The notes under the pieces are model-generated. The model made no database searches and had not been told where the DNA came from. It saw nothing but the letters and a program-made list of their open reading frames with translations. Position numbers and translations under genes: made by a program. This document shows, in pieces, positions 7,793 through 15,295 of a stretch of DNA of 64,000 nt. The stretch is taken from contig NZ_CP085442.1 of assembly GCF_023824195.1 (NCBI RefSeq), forward strand, positions 968,001-1,032,000, written 5' to 3'. Each line of letters opens with the position of its first letter. The first letter of the stretch is position 1. The stretch is from Priestia megaterium (lineage in GTDB: Bacteria > Bacillota > Bacilli > Bacillales > Bacillaceae_H).

Positions 7793-9121
7793 ATGTTGCT
7801 TCACTTAATTAATGTTCGTTTGCCAATTATGCACGATCACGCTCTTTTTGAAGTGAAAATTTCAAATGGAATGTATACTTCTATCGTTTTACAAAACGGT
7901 TATCTTGAAGGTGACGAGTTTTTTTCGCTACACGCGGCTGTGTTAGGAAAAGAAACGTCACTTGATGCACAGGGTCGTGTGCTATTACCAGGATTTGTAG
8001 ATATGCATATGCATTTAGACAAAGCTCATTCGCTTCCTCAAGTGCCCAATATATCTGGAACTCTTCAAGAAGCCATTAAAAATTACAGCAGCAGCCTACC
8101 GGCATTTCCAGAAGAAGAAATTAAGCAGCGAATGTTAAAAACTGCTTTGCAGGCATTAGCTAACGGTACGACTACGATTCGAACGCATATTGATTTTGAC
8201 TGCAGCATGGAAGAAGATAGTTTATTTCGAAGTTTACAAGCGGCTGTCGAAGTGAGAGATGAATTAAGCCCGTATATGGATGTGCAGGTTGTTCCGCTAT
8301 TCTCTAACTTAGACATTGATGATATGCATAAGATGAATAAAATTGAACGAGCATTCGATCTTGAAATTGATGCGATTGGAGGCTGTCCTCATTTAGCTAG
8401 AAATCCAGAAAAAGAGATTGATGCTCTATTTTCGCTGGCTCAAGCCTATAATAAACCTCTTGACTTACATGTGGATGAAAGCGATGATCCGTCTGTTGAT
8501 ACAATAATTAATATTGCTCATAGAACGATTGAATTGAATATGGAAGGAAAAGTGGTAGTGGGGCATCTTTGCTCGCTTGCAGGAATGACTGATGCAAAAG
8601 TGAACGAAATCTTAAACCTTTTGAAACAGGCGAAAATTGGAGTTGTCACATTACCTGCTTCTAATTTATATTTACAGGGAAGAGAAGATAAAGGAATTGT
8701 AAGACGAGGCGTAACGCGTATTCGCGACATACAAAAAGCAGCGATTCCGATTGCTACTGCATCTGATAACGTGAACGACCCCTTTCATCCGTTTGGAAAA
8801 GCAGACTTGCTGCAAGTAGGGTTACTAACTGCCTATGCTGCACATATGGGAAGTCCGGATGATCAGCGGCAGTTGCTCCGAATGATTACAAGTATACCAG
8901 CCCGGCTGATTGGAAAAGCAAAGTATGGAGTGGAAGAAGGGAACGAAGCAAACTTTGTTCTATTAAATGTGCAGTCTGTACAGGAAATATGGACTGAACT
9001 TCCTGAAACTCGCTTTGTTTTCAACAAGCATCGCTGGCTTAGCGTAAAAGAGACGCATCAGCGGCTCGCTGATACGAACTTGACCAACCTTTGGCAGGAA
9101 AATCAAATTTTAATTGGTTAA
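7793..9121 (+). CDS. Cytosine deaminase-like amidohydrolase
   Basis: A 442-residue metal-dependent hydrolase of the amidohydrolase superfamily. The metal-binding DMHMHLDKAH motif lies near residue 68, followed by HIDFDC, LHVDESDD, VVGHLCSL and the C-terminal aspartate in ATASDNVNDPF. The order and the HMHLDKA version of the first motif match cytosine deaminase/isopropylammelide amidohydrolase-like proteins that hydrolyse ring or exocyclic amines. The ATG has GAGGAGGGAA 3-12 nt upstream. It stands alone behind a terminator, so control by the upstream purine riboswitch would need read-through of two hairpins; the substrate is unknown. Confidence 0.8.
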   Translation: MLLHLINVRLPIMHDHALFEVKISNGMYTSIVLQNGYLEGDEFFSLHAAVLGKETSLDAQGRVLLPGFVDMHMHLDKAHSLPQVPNISGTLQEAIKNYSSSLPAFPEEEIKQRMLKTALQALANGTTTIRTHIDFDCSMEEDSLFRSLQAAVEVRDELSPYMDVQVVPLFSNLDIDDMHKMNKIERAFDLEIDAIGGCPHLARNPEKEIDALFSLAQAYNKPLDLHVDESDDPSVDTIINIAHRTIELNMEGKVVVGHLCSLAGMTDAKVNEILNLLKQAKIGVVTLPASNLYLQGREDKGIVRRGVTRIRDIQKAAIPIATASDNVNDPFHPFGKADLLQVGLLTAYAAHMGSPDDQRQLLRMITSIPARLIGKAKYGVEEGNEANFVLLNVQSVQEIWTELPETRFVFNKHRWLSVKETHQRLADTNLTNLWQENQILIG

Positions 9122-9132
9122 ATAGACATAAA

Positions 9133-9162
9133 AAGAAGCTGTCACTAAAGTGACAGCTTCTT
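9133..9162. terminator. Bidirectional terminator between convergent genes
   Basis: Perfect 14-bp stem AAGAAGCTGTCACT/AGTGACAGCTTCTT with a 2-nt loop, A-rich on the left and TT on the right. It serves both the amidohydrolase and the cold-shock gene. Confidence 0.8.
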
Positions 9163-9168
9163 AATCAA

Positions 9169-9366
9169 TTACTTTTGAACGTTAGCAGCTTGTGGTCCAC
9201 GAGCTCCATCTTCGATTTCAAATGTAACTTCTTGACCTTCTTCAAGTGATTTGAAACCTTCGCCTTGGATAGCTGAGAAGTGTACGAATACGTCGTCTTG
9301 TCCTTCTACTTCGATAAATCCAAAACCTTTTTCTGCATTAAACCATTTTACTTTACCTTGTACCAT
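9169..9366 (-). CDS. Cold shock protein, CspA/CspB family
   Basis: A 65-residue single cold-shock domain, a beta-barrel that binds single-stranded RNA/DNA and keeps mRNA unfolded. RNP1 (KGFGFIEV) and RNP2 (DVFVHF) are intact, and the protein ends at the usual ANVQK. The ATG on the minus strand is preceded by AGGAGGTACTACA. The roughly 100-150 bp upstream before any plausible promoter is consistent with the long leader typical of csp genes, but no regulatory motif in it is certain. Confidence 0.95.
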   Translation of the reverse strand: MVQGKVKWFNAEKGFGFIEVEGQDDVFVHFSAIQGEGFKSLEEGQEVTFEIEDGARGPQAANVQK

Positions 9367-9653
9367 TGTAGTACCTCCTGTGTGGAAAATCCACGAATAT
9401 ATTACTATCTCTGCTCAATTTCAATAAGAATCACTTTAAAGAAAGTCTTTCTATTTGTTAACACCGAACAAGAAATAATATACCTAGTATAACACTTTTT
9501 TATAAAAAAGAAACCTTTTTTCATAAAAAAGTACTCTGAGATAAAAATAAGTTGAAAATATGGATATATTTTGAAATGGTAAATAAGCTATTGTTTTGTG
9601 GATCTTTAGCAATTACTAAAATCTTTTATCGCTTAAAAAAATGAATAGTAAGG

Positions 9654-9763
9654 TTGACAAATTGAATAATGTGTAACTATAATGGTTACAACGAGCTGAG
9701 AAGAAATAGCAGTCTATAAAAAGCTCAAATTTTTTTGTGTTATATGTAACTGTAATGGTTACA
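9654..9763 (+). promoter_or_regulatory. Promoter with twin GTAAC-N7-GTTAC operators
   Basis: TTGACA (9654-9659) and TATAAT (9678-9683) are 18 bp apart. The -10 box lies inside the inverted repeat TGTAACTATAATGGTTACA (9672-9690), and a near-identical copy TGTAACTGTAATGGTTACA lies at 9745-9763, 73 bp further on, about seven helical turns. Repressor bound at the first site would mask the promoter, and two in-phase sites could loop. MarR- or HxlR-type regulators use such sites; the regulator gene is not adjacent. Confidence 0.75.
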
Positions 9764-9789
9764 ATAAAAAATAAAAGGAGAGAATAAAA

Positions 9790-10422
9790 ATGAAAATTGG
9801 CGTTATTGGAGCAACAGGAAAAGCAGGTCAATTAATTATGAAAGAAGCAAAACAGAGAGGACATGAAGTAACAGCCATTGTTCGAAATGCTTCTAAACTA
9901 AAAAATCAAACAAACGTAATTGAAAAAGATATTTTTGCCATTACTTCAAAAGACATTGAACAGTTCGATGCTGTGGTAGATGCATTTAATGCACCTTCTG
10001 GAAGCGAACAGCTGCACGTTGAGTCTATACAATCACTTATTAAAGTATTTCAAGGTGTTCAAACGCGACTCGCAGTAGTGGGCGGAGCGGGAAGTTTATT
10101 TGTAGATGCAGAAAAAACAACGCCTTTAATGAGCACAGAAGGTTTTCCAGCAGCTTATTATCCAACGGCTTCAAATATGGGCAAAGGTTTAAAAGAACTA
10201 GAAAAATCAACTATAGATTGGACTTATTTAAGCCCGGCCGCTTTTTTTGACCCAGAAGGTGCTCGCACTGGAGCCTATCAATTAGGAAAAGATCATGTGA
10301 TCACAAATAGTCAAAATGAAAGCTATATTAGCTATGCTGATTATGCGATTGCTTTAATAGATGAGTTAGAGAATAAAAACCATGTGAATGAACGTTTTGC
10401 TGTAGTGGGTGAGAAAGCATAA
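9790..10422 (+). CDS. NAD(P)H-binding atypical short-chain reductase (YwnB-like)
   Basis: 210 residues. The N-terminus KIGVIGATGKAGQLIMKEA is an atypical SDR Rossmann motif (GATGxxG), and the body (VVDAFNAP, VVGGAGSLFVD, DWTYLSPAAFFDP) is typical of the NAD(P)H-binding NmrA/YwnB-like group. There is no Tyr-x-x-x-Lys catalytic pair in the classical spacing, as expected for this group. The start has AAAGGAG upstream. The twin operators in its promoter suggest induction by a reactive or antimicrobial compound, possibly a quinone or electrophile; that is inference from similar genes controlled by MarR/HxlR proteins. Confidence 0.8.
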   Translation: MKIGVIGATGKAGQLIMKEAKQRGHEVTAIVRNASKLKNQTNVIEKDIFAITSKDIEQFDAVVDAFNAPSGSEQLHVESIQSLIKVFQGVQTRLAVVGGAGSLFVDAEKTTPLMSTEGFPAAYYPTASNMGKGLKELEKSTIDWTYLSPAAFFDPEGARTGAYQLGKDHVITNSQNESYISYADYAIALIDELENKNHVNERFAVVGEKA

Positions 10423-10446
10423 GCTTACGTTTGAGTCATATTGAAA

Positions 10447-10477
10447 AACAGCTTACATTTGTTGTGAGCTGTTTTTT
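10447..10477 (+). terminator. Intrinsic terminator
   Basis: Stem AACAGCTTAC/GTGAGCTGTT followed by TTTT, directly after the reductase gene. Confidence 0.75.
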
Positions 10478-10594
10478 ATATGGAACAAAATAGATATAAA
10501 GCAATGGAAAATGGTATAGATTTTTTATTATTTCTTCGTTTTTCTTTTTAAAAACGATACAATACAACATAGATGATAAAAAGGAGATGAAAAG

Positions 10595-11581
10595 ATGATT
10601 CGTTTTGGCGTAATAGGAACAAACTGGATAACAGATCGACTGTTAGAATCAGCTCAGTATGTAAACGACTTTCAGCTTTCAGCTGTTTATTCTCGAACCA
10701 TTGAAAAAGCAGAAGAATTTGCAGGTAAATATGATATTCCTCATATATTTACTGATTTAGAGGAAATGGCAGCGAGTGCTGAAATTGATGCAGTGTATAT
10801 TGCTACTCCAAATGCTTATCATGCGGAACAAGCTATCTTATTTTTGAAAAATAACAAGCATGTACTGTGTGAAAAACCGCTCGCAGCCAATGCAGCAGAA
10901 GTAACTCGCATGATTCAAACAGCCAAAAATCACAAGGTGTTATTAATGGAAGCGATGAAATCAACACTTCTCCCTAACTTCAAAGTGATTCAAGAGAACT
11001 TACATAAAATTGGTCCAATTCGGAAATACGTTGCATCTTACTGTCAGTATTCTTCTCGTTACGATAAATACAAAGAAGGTATCGTGCTTAATGCCTTTAA
11101 GCCAGAGCTTGCCAACGGTTCACTGATGGATTTAGGTGTATATTGTCTTTATCCTCTGATTACGTTGTTTGGAGGGCCTCATAAAATAAAGGCAACGGCG
11201 TTTATGCTAGAATCTGGAGTAGATGGAGAAGGGTCAGTTGCTTTAGAGTACGAAGATCGAGACGCGGTCATCATGTATTCTAAAATTACAAATTCGCATT
11301 TGCCAAGTGAAATTCAAGGAGAAAAAGGCAGTATGGTTATTGACAAAATACATACCGCTGAAAAAGTAGAAATTCGATACAATGACGGACAGGTAGAAGA
11401 GTTAACGGTCGATCAGCCTTATCCTGCTATGTACTATGAACTAAATGAATTCGTAGAGCTGTTAAAGCAAGAAAAGATAGAATCGGACACAAATTCTTAT
11501 GAAAATTCATATTTAACAATGCACGTGATGGATAAAGTGCGAGAGCAAATCAGTCTTGTATATCCAAATGATAAGAAATAA
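10595..11581 (+). CDS. Gfo/Idh/MocA family oxidoreductase
   Basis: 328 residues. The N-terminal Rossmann fold is visible (FGVIGTNWITDRLLESA), then the AVYIATPNAYHAEQ and VLCEKPLAANAAE elements; the EKP lysine is the conserved catalytic and cofactor residue of this family. The second half carries the substrate-binding sheet with the typical LMDLGVYCLYPL helix. Such enzymes oxidise or reduce sugars, inositols or their derivatives with NAD(P). AAGGAGATGAAAAG provides the ribosome site. It is monocistronic, ends against a repeat element, and has no metabolic partner nearby to reveal its substrate. Confidence 0.88.
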   Translation: MIRFGVIGTNWITDRLLESAQYVNDFQLSAVYSRTIEKAEEFAGKYDIPHIFTDLEEMAASAEIDAVYIATPNAYHAEQAILFLKNNKHVLCEKPLAANAAEVTRMIQTAKNHKVLLMEAMKSTLLPNFKVIQENLHKIGPIRKYVASYCQYSSRYDKYKEGIVLNAFKPELANGSLMDLGVYCLYPLITLFGGPHKIKATAFMLESGVDGEGSVALEYEDRDAVIMYSKITNSHLPSEIQGEKGSMVIDKIHTAEKVEIRYNDGQVEELTVDQPYPAMYYELNEFVELLKQEKIESDTNSYENSYLTMHVMDKVREQISLVYPNDKK

Positions 11582-11587
11582 ATAACA

Positions 11588-11934
11588 GAGGCTGGGACAA
11601 AAGTAGTTTAGTTGAAGGAAAATCCGAACGAGTTTGATTCTTGATGGAGAATCAAATTCGTTCGGATTTTTTCATGGTTATGGTAAAAGTAGGTTTCATA
11701 TATGAAGTTGCTTCTAGCTGTTGATTAGAGGGCAAGGCGAAGACTCCTGCGGGAAAAGCGGAACAGATGAGACCCCGCAGGAGCGCAAGCGACGAGGAGG
11801 CTCATCGGCCGCCCGCGGAAAGCGAAGTCTTGCACGGAAATCAACAGCGGTGTAACCAGTCATCCATACTAGATCATTTTCCAATTTGTTCGTCTCTAAA
11901 TTGGGTTGAGATAGTTATGTCTCATTCTCTTTTA
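11588..11934 (+). repeat. Structured dispersed repeat, copy 1 (full length)
   Basis: Starts with AGAGGCTGGGACAAAA and ends with the imperfect inverted form of it (TTATGTCTCATTCTCT). Next to the left end is a terminator-like hairpin: AATCCGAACGA (11621-11631) and TTTGATTC (11633-11640) pair with GAATCAAA (11649-11656) and TCGTTCGGATT (11658-11668), followed by T's. The core has nested inverted repeats: outer GCTGTTGATT (11717-11726) with AATCAACAGC (11839-11848), inner CTCCTGCGGG (11744-11753) with CCCGCAGGAG (11774-11783). It has no coding capacity and is GC-richer than its surroundings. Other copies are at 13431, 27219 and 57823. Confidence 0.9.
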
Positions 11935-12135
11935 TTGTGGTTATAAAGAGCATAATTGAGATTCGAAATCTTGCTGCAGCACACTTTAAAAGCAAATATG
12001 TTGAAACAAGGGAAGCTTTTTAGTATCTTCTATCTTTATTCATCCCTGCATACATAGGATTAATCAAGGGAAAGAATAAAAAGAGTGGAAAATATTCGAT
12101 AATCAATCCTAAATTAAAATGATTATAAAAAAGTA
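11935..12135. other. Intergenic stretch between repeat copy 1 and the ykuU promoter
   Basis: AT-rich, with no ORF, strong hairpin or recognisable element that I can see. Confidence 0.5.
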
Positions 12136-12163
12136 TTGACTATAATAATAGCTCGTGTATAAT
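12136..12163 (+). promoter_or_regulatory. SigA-type promoter of ykuUV
   Basis: TTGACT (12136-12141) and TATAAT (12158-12163) with a 16-bp spacer. Transcription would start near 12170, just upstream of the PerR/Fur-like boxes. Confidence 0.65.
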
Positions 12164-12192
12164 AAAGAATGTAATCAATAGTCATTACTAGT

Positions 12193-12218
12193 TTATAATG
12201 ATACTAATAATCGTTATC
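12193..12218. promoter_or_regulatory. Overlapping PerR-like and Fur-like boxes
   Basis: TTATAATGATACTAA (12193-12207) matches the PerR box TTATAATNATTATAA at 12 of the 14 specified bases. GATACTAATAATCGTTATC (12200-12218) matches the 19-bp Fur box at 16 of 19 positions. Both lie just downstream of the predicted ykuU start, where binding would repress. Confidence 0.65.
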
Positions 12219-12303
12219 AAATAGAAACTGTCAATGATTGCATTAAAAATAATACATACAAGCATAAGCTTGTGAAATACATTGTACAAGGAGAGGTTTT
12301 GAC

Positions 12304-12846
12304 ATGGCAGAACGTATGGTAGGAAAACAAGCACCACGCTTCGAAATGGAAGCTGTACTTGCAAATAAGGAATTTGGAAAAGTAAGTTTAGAAGAAAATA
12401 TGAAAAACGGTAAATGGACAGTATTGTTCTTCTATCCAATGGACTTTACATTCGTATGTCCGACAGAAATTACAGCTCTATCAGATCACTACGAAGAGTT
12501 TGAAGATCTAGATGCTGAAGTTGTAGGTGTTTCTACAGATACAATTCATACTCACTTAGCGTGGATTAACACAGATCGTAAAGATAATGGACTTGGAGAT
12601 TTGAATTATCCATTAGCTGCAGATCCAACTCATACAGTAGCACGTGATTACGGCGTGTTAATTGAAGAAGAAGGCGTAGCGCTTCGCGGATTATTTATTA
12701 TTAATCCAGAAGGTGAATTACAATACGCAGTTGTAAATCATAACAATATCGGCCGCAGCGTAGAAGAAACATTACGTGTACTTCAAGCCCTTCAAACTGG
12801 TGGACTTTGCCCAGCTAACTGGAAACCAGGTCAAAAAACACTTTAA
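12304..12846 (+). CDS. ykuU: 2-Cys peroxiredoxin YkuU
   Basis: 180 residues, a typical AhpC-class peroxidase that reduces hydrogen peroxide and organic hydroperoxides in the cytoplasm. The peroxidatic cysteine is in FTFVCPTEI (near residue 52) and the resolving cysteine in GGLCPANWKPG near the C-terminus. Length and sequence agree with B. subtilis YkuU. The start ATG has AAGGAGAGG upstream. It is followed by the thioredoxin-like ykuV, a probable electron donor, 120 bp downstream. Overlapping PerR/Fur-like boxes in the leader suggest peroxide- or iron-responsive control. Confidence 0.93.
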   Translation: MAERMVGKQAPRFEMEAVLANKEFGKVSLEENMKNGKWTVLFFYPMDFTFVCPTEITALSDHYEEFEDLDAEVVGVSTDTIHTHLAWINTDRKDNGLGDLNYPLAADPTHTVARDYGVLIEEEGVALRGLFIINPEGELQYAVVNHNNIGRSVEETLRVLQALQTGGLCPANWKPGQKTL

Positions 12847-12965
12847 TAAATAGCGGTGGAGTAGAGGAGAAATTCCTCTACTGCTGCCATTAAAATAGAA
12901 AAGATAGTTTTCTAATTATAAAAGACGGAATATTCAGTTTTATTAATGAAGAGGAGGATTTTAAA

Positions 12966-13409
12966 ATGAAATTACGTGAACAAATGCCTGAATTAACTGG
13001 AGCAACATCTTGGATTAACGACGAAGTAACAAAGGAAGATTTAGTAGGTGATAAAGCAACGCTTATCCACTTTTGGTCAGTAAGCTGCCATTTATGTAAA
13101 GAAGCAATGCCTGAAGTTAATGATCTTCGTGATGAGTATGATGATCAATTGAATGTTGTAGCGGTTCATATGCCTCGTTCGGAAGATGACTTAGATATGG
13201 GTGTTATTGAGGCAATGGCCATGGGACACGATATTACTCAGCCAATTTACGTAGACAGTGAGCATAAGTTAACAGACGCTTTTGAAAATAAATATGTACC
13301 AGCATATTATGTATTTGATAAAGAAGGTCAGCTTCGTCATTTCCAAGCGGGTGGAAATGGAATGCCGATGCTTCGCAAACGTATTAACCGCGTTTTAGGA
13401 GAAGAATAA
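12966..13409 (+). CDS. ykuV: Thiol-disulfide oxidoreductase YkuV
   Basis: 147 residues, thioredoxin fold with the redox motif C-H-L-C in SVSCHLCKEAMPEV (about residues 36-49), the cis-proline loop in KYVPAYYVFD, and strong similarity to B. subtilis YkuV. There is no signal peptide, so it acts in the cytoplasm, most likely reducing YkuU or other protein disulfides. The ATG follows AAGAGGAGGATTTTAAA. It shares the ykuU promoter; the 119-bp spacer shows no clear terminator. Confidence 0.92.
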   Translation: MKLREQMPELTGATSWINDEVTKEDLVGDKATLIHFWSVSCHLCKEAMPEVNDLRDEYDDQLNVVAVHMPRSEDDLDMGVIEAMAMGHDITQPIYVDSEHKLTDAFENKYVPAYYVFDKEGQLRHFQAGGNGMPMLRKRINRVLGEE

Positions 13410-13430
13410 TATCTACATGAAGAAGAAATA

Positions 13431-13768
13431 AAAAGGGCCGGGATAAAAATATTTTAGCCGAAGTGAAAAACGAACCACTGATCAACATGTTTGATCAGCG
13501 GTTCGTTTTTTTGTTGTGGTGAACATAGCTTTTATCTGTTTCGTTCCTTCTAGCAGTTGATTGGAGGGAAAGACGAAGACTCCTGCGGGAAAAGCGGAAT
13601 AGGTGAGACCCCACAGGAGCGCAAGCGACGAGGAGGCTCAGCGGCCGCCCGCGGAAAGCGAAGTCTTGCACGGAAATCAACGGCCGTGTCACAAGCAGAT
13701 CAGCTCATGTATCCTATTTGTTCGTCTTTAAATTAGATTCATTTCATTATGTCTCAATCTCTTTTTTA
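13431..13768 (+). repeat. Structured dispersed repeat, copy 2
   Basis: Same organisation and orientation as the copy at 11588. The left end is more divergent (AAAAAGGGCCGGGATAAAA), and its terminator-like hairpin has an entirely different sequence (AACGAACC with GGTTCGTT, plus CTGATCAA with TTTGATCAG) while keeping the structure. The core from TTCTAGCAGTTGATT to AATCAACGGCCG is nearly identical to copy 1, and the right end TTATGTCTCAATCTCT matches the other copies. The hairpin probably also terminates ykuUV. Confidence 0.9.
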
Positions 13769-13812
13769 TTTTTTACTGAGTCATTTCAATCATTAATAAG
13801 CCTTTCATCATA

Positions 13813-13841
13813 TTGACATAAAAAACCTAATATAGTTAAAT
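13813..13841 (+). promoter_or_regulatory. Candidate promoter of the sigO-like operon
   Basis: TTGACA (13813-13818), a 17-bp gap and TTAAAT (13836-13841). The -10 box matches consensus at only four of six positions. A short palindrome (AAACG-TT-CGTTT) lies at about 13855-13866. Confidence 0.4.
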
Positions 13842-13934
13842 TTATATAAGAACAAACGTTCGTTTTTGGTGTTGTTATTTTACTCTTTTCTCCCTTTTTA
13901 ATAAGTATAAGAAAAAAAGGAGGAGATTTGCACA

Positions 13935-14546
13935 ATGACTCAGCTCTATTCGCAGCAAGAAAAGCGGCACGACAAAGAATGTACCTTTCATACATTTCTT
14001 ACAAACCACAGCGCAACTCTTCAGACTCATATAATGAATACATTTTTGACACCAGAACGCTATGAGCGATTACAAAAAGCGGTTGCTAAAAATGATACAA
14101 AAGAACAAAGACTTCTAAACAAAGAATTTCATCAGTTTTACAGCGAAGTTAGATTGCTTCATTATATTAACAAGCTTTGCAGACATTATTCCAGAGATGT
14201 TATGCGTGTCAAAGAAAAAGAGCGTTCTTATATTCCTCTTCGCCTGCAGCAGCCGGCTGCGCTAGATGGAAATCGAACAGTTGAAGATATGCTAGGGGTA
14301 CAGGACGGAGCTGTATGGGAGCATGAATTTTTAGGAAATCAACTTGAAAATCGTATTCTTCATCATGCATTTCGCCAATTAACGGCCAAGCAGCAGTGTA
14401 TGTTGCACTTGATTATTGTCGAACGCTGGACTCATAAAGAAATCGCTGCTTATTTTTCTATTTCTCAGCAAGCGGTTTCTAACCATTACCAACGTGCGCT
14501 AAGCAAGTTGAAAAAAATTATGAAGGTGAGTGATAGATATGTTTGA
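13935..14546 (+). CDS. sigO: SigO-like sigma factor
   Basis: 203 residues. The C-terminal half carries a sigma-70 region 4 helix-turn-helix (LTAKQQCMLHLIIVERWTHK then IAAYFSISQQAVSNHYQRAL), while the N-terminal part has no obvious full region 2. It is followed by a YvrJ protein and by a 75-residue protein resembling RsoA. In B. subtilis SigO (YvrI) supplies the -35-binding part and RsoA the -10-binding part of a split sigma factor, so this trio fits that system. The start has AAAAAGGAGGAGA upstream. The last 8 nt overlap yvrJ. Confidence is good for the class and context, moderate for true SigO orthology. Confidence 0.72.
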   Translation: MTQLYSQQEKRHDKECTFHTFLTNHSATLQTHIMNTFLTPERYERLQKAVAKNDTKEQRLLNKEFHQFYSEVRLLHYINKLCRHYSRDVMRVKEKERSYIPLRLQQPAALDGNRTVEDMLGVQDGAVWEHEFLGNQLENRILHHAFRQLTAKQQCMLHLIIVERWTHKEIAAYFSISQQAVSNHYQRALSKLKKIMKVSDRYV

Positions 14547-14685
14547 TCCTCAGTGGCTTCAACTTGTTGGGAACGTAGGATTTCCCGCTGTCCTTTCTTT
14601 TTATTTATTACTGCGTGTAGAAAACAATATAAAGCGACTTGAAGAAAAAGTGGAAGAATTAACAACTGACTTAAGAAAGAAGTGA
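14539..14685 (+). CDS. yvrJ: YvrJ-family small membrane protein
   Basis: 48 residues. One hydrophobic helix (VGNVGFPAVLSFYLLLRVE) is followed by a charged amphipathic tail (KRLEEKVEELTTDLRKK), exactly the layout of the YvrJ family. It overlaps the sigma-factor gene by 8 nt and is 4 nt from the next gene, so all three are translationally coupled. In B. subtilis yvrJ belongs to the SigO regulon and lies beside sigO-rsoA; the function of the family is not known. Confidence 0.8.
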   Translation: MFDPQWLQLVGNVGFPAVLSFYLLLRVENNIKRLEEKVEELTTDLRKK

Positions 14686-14689
14686 AGAA

Positions 14690-14917
14690 ATGGAAACTCT
14701 ATATGAGCTTGTAAATAAAGTGAAAGCTGGAGATGAAGAGGCGTCAAGGCGTTTATTAAAAAAGCTGGAACCAAAACTAAATAAAGCTGTCCAAAGCTTT
14801 TCGCTGCATGAGAGAGAAGACGTAAAGCAAGATTTAAAGATTAAAATTCTTTCCGCTGTTAAGACATTTGATTTTTCCAAAACGCCAGGACTTTGGGAAT
14901 TTTTACGCCATAAATAA
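14690..14917 (+). CDS. rsoA: RsoA-like sigma co-factor
   Basis: 75 residues, close to the 79 of B. subtilis RsoA (YvrHa). The sequence has the character of sigma region 2 N-terminal helices (LVNKVKAGDEEASRRLLKK, then HEREDVKQDLKIKILSAV, ending FDFSKTPGLWEFLRHK) but no region 4, so alone it cannot be a complete sigma factor. With the region-4 protein two genes upstream it would form a two-subunit sigma. GAAGTGAAGAA precedes the ATG. A terminator overlaps the stop codon. Confidence 0.75.
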   Translation: METLYELVNKVKAGDEEASRRLLKKLEPKLNKAVQSFSLHEREDVKQDLKIKILSAVKTFDFSKTPGLWEFLRHK

Positions 14918-14952
14918 AAAAGAGCGCTCGTTGTATCGACGCTCTTTTTTTT
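14916..14952 (+). terminator. Intrinsic terminator of the sigO-yvrJ-rsoA operon
   Basis: AAAAAGAGCG (14916-14925) pairs with CGCTCTTTTT (14940-14949), followed by more T. The first bases of the stem are the stop codon of rsoA. Confidence 0.85.
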
Positions 14953-15295
14953 ATTTTTGCTGCAGTTCGACTACTTACCTTTCAGTGGAAAATACAAAAA
15001 ATAGAAAATGGATAAATATTTAAAAAAAGGTAAAAGGTGATGTGTATAAATAGAGTTTAGTAGTATACTAACAAGTAGAATTTCTTGTATAAAAGGAAGA
15101 TAATCACTCTTTATATAGAGAGGATTGTCGGCAACGAATAGAGTATAGAAGAGTTTTATTTAATGAATGAAGGAAAAAATAATGCTGTTCGATAAATCAA
15201 ACAGCACTATTTATAAAAAAGCGGCAGTAAACAATATGTAAGCTAAGAAGCCTATTGTTTTTTGTTTTAGCTTGTGGAAAGAGGTGAAGAATAAA
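14953..15295. other. Non-coding stretch before the diguanylate cyclase pseudogene
   Basis: AT-rich, no ORF. A hairpin TGCTGTT/AACAGCA with a 10-nt loop lies at about 15183-15206, without a clear U tract. I see no known riboswitch in it. Confidence 0.45.
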
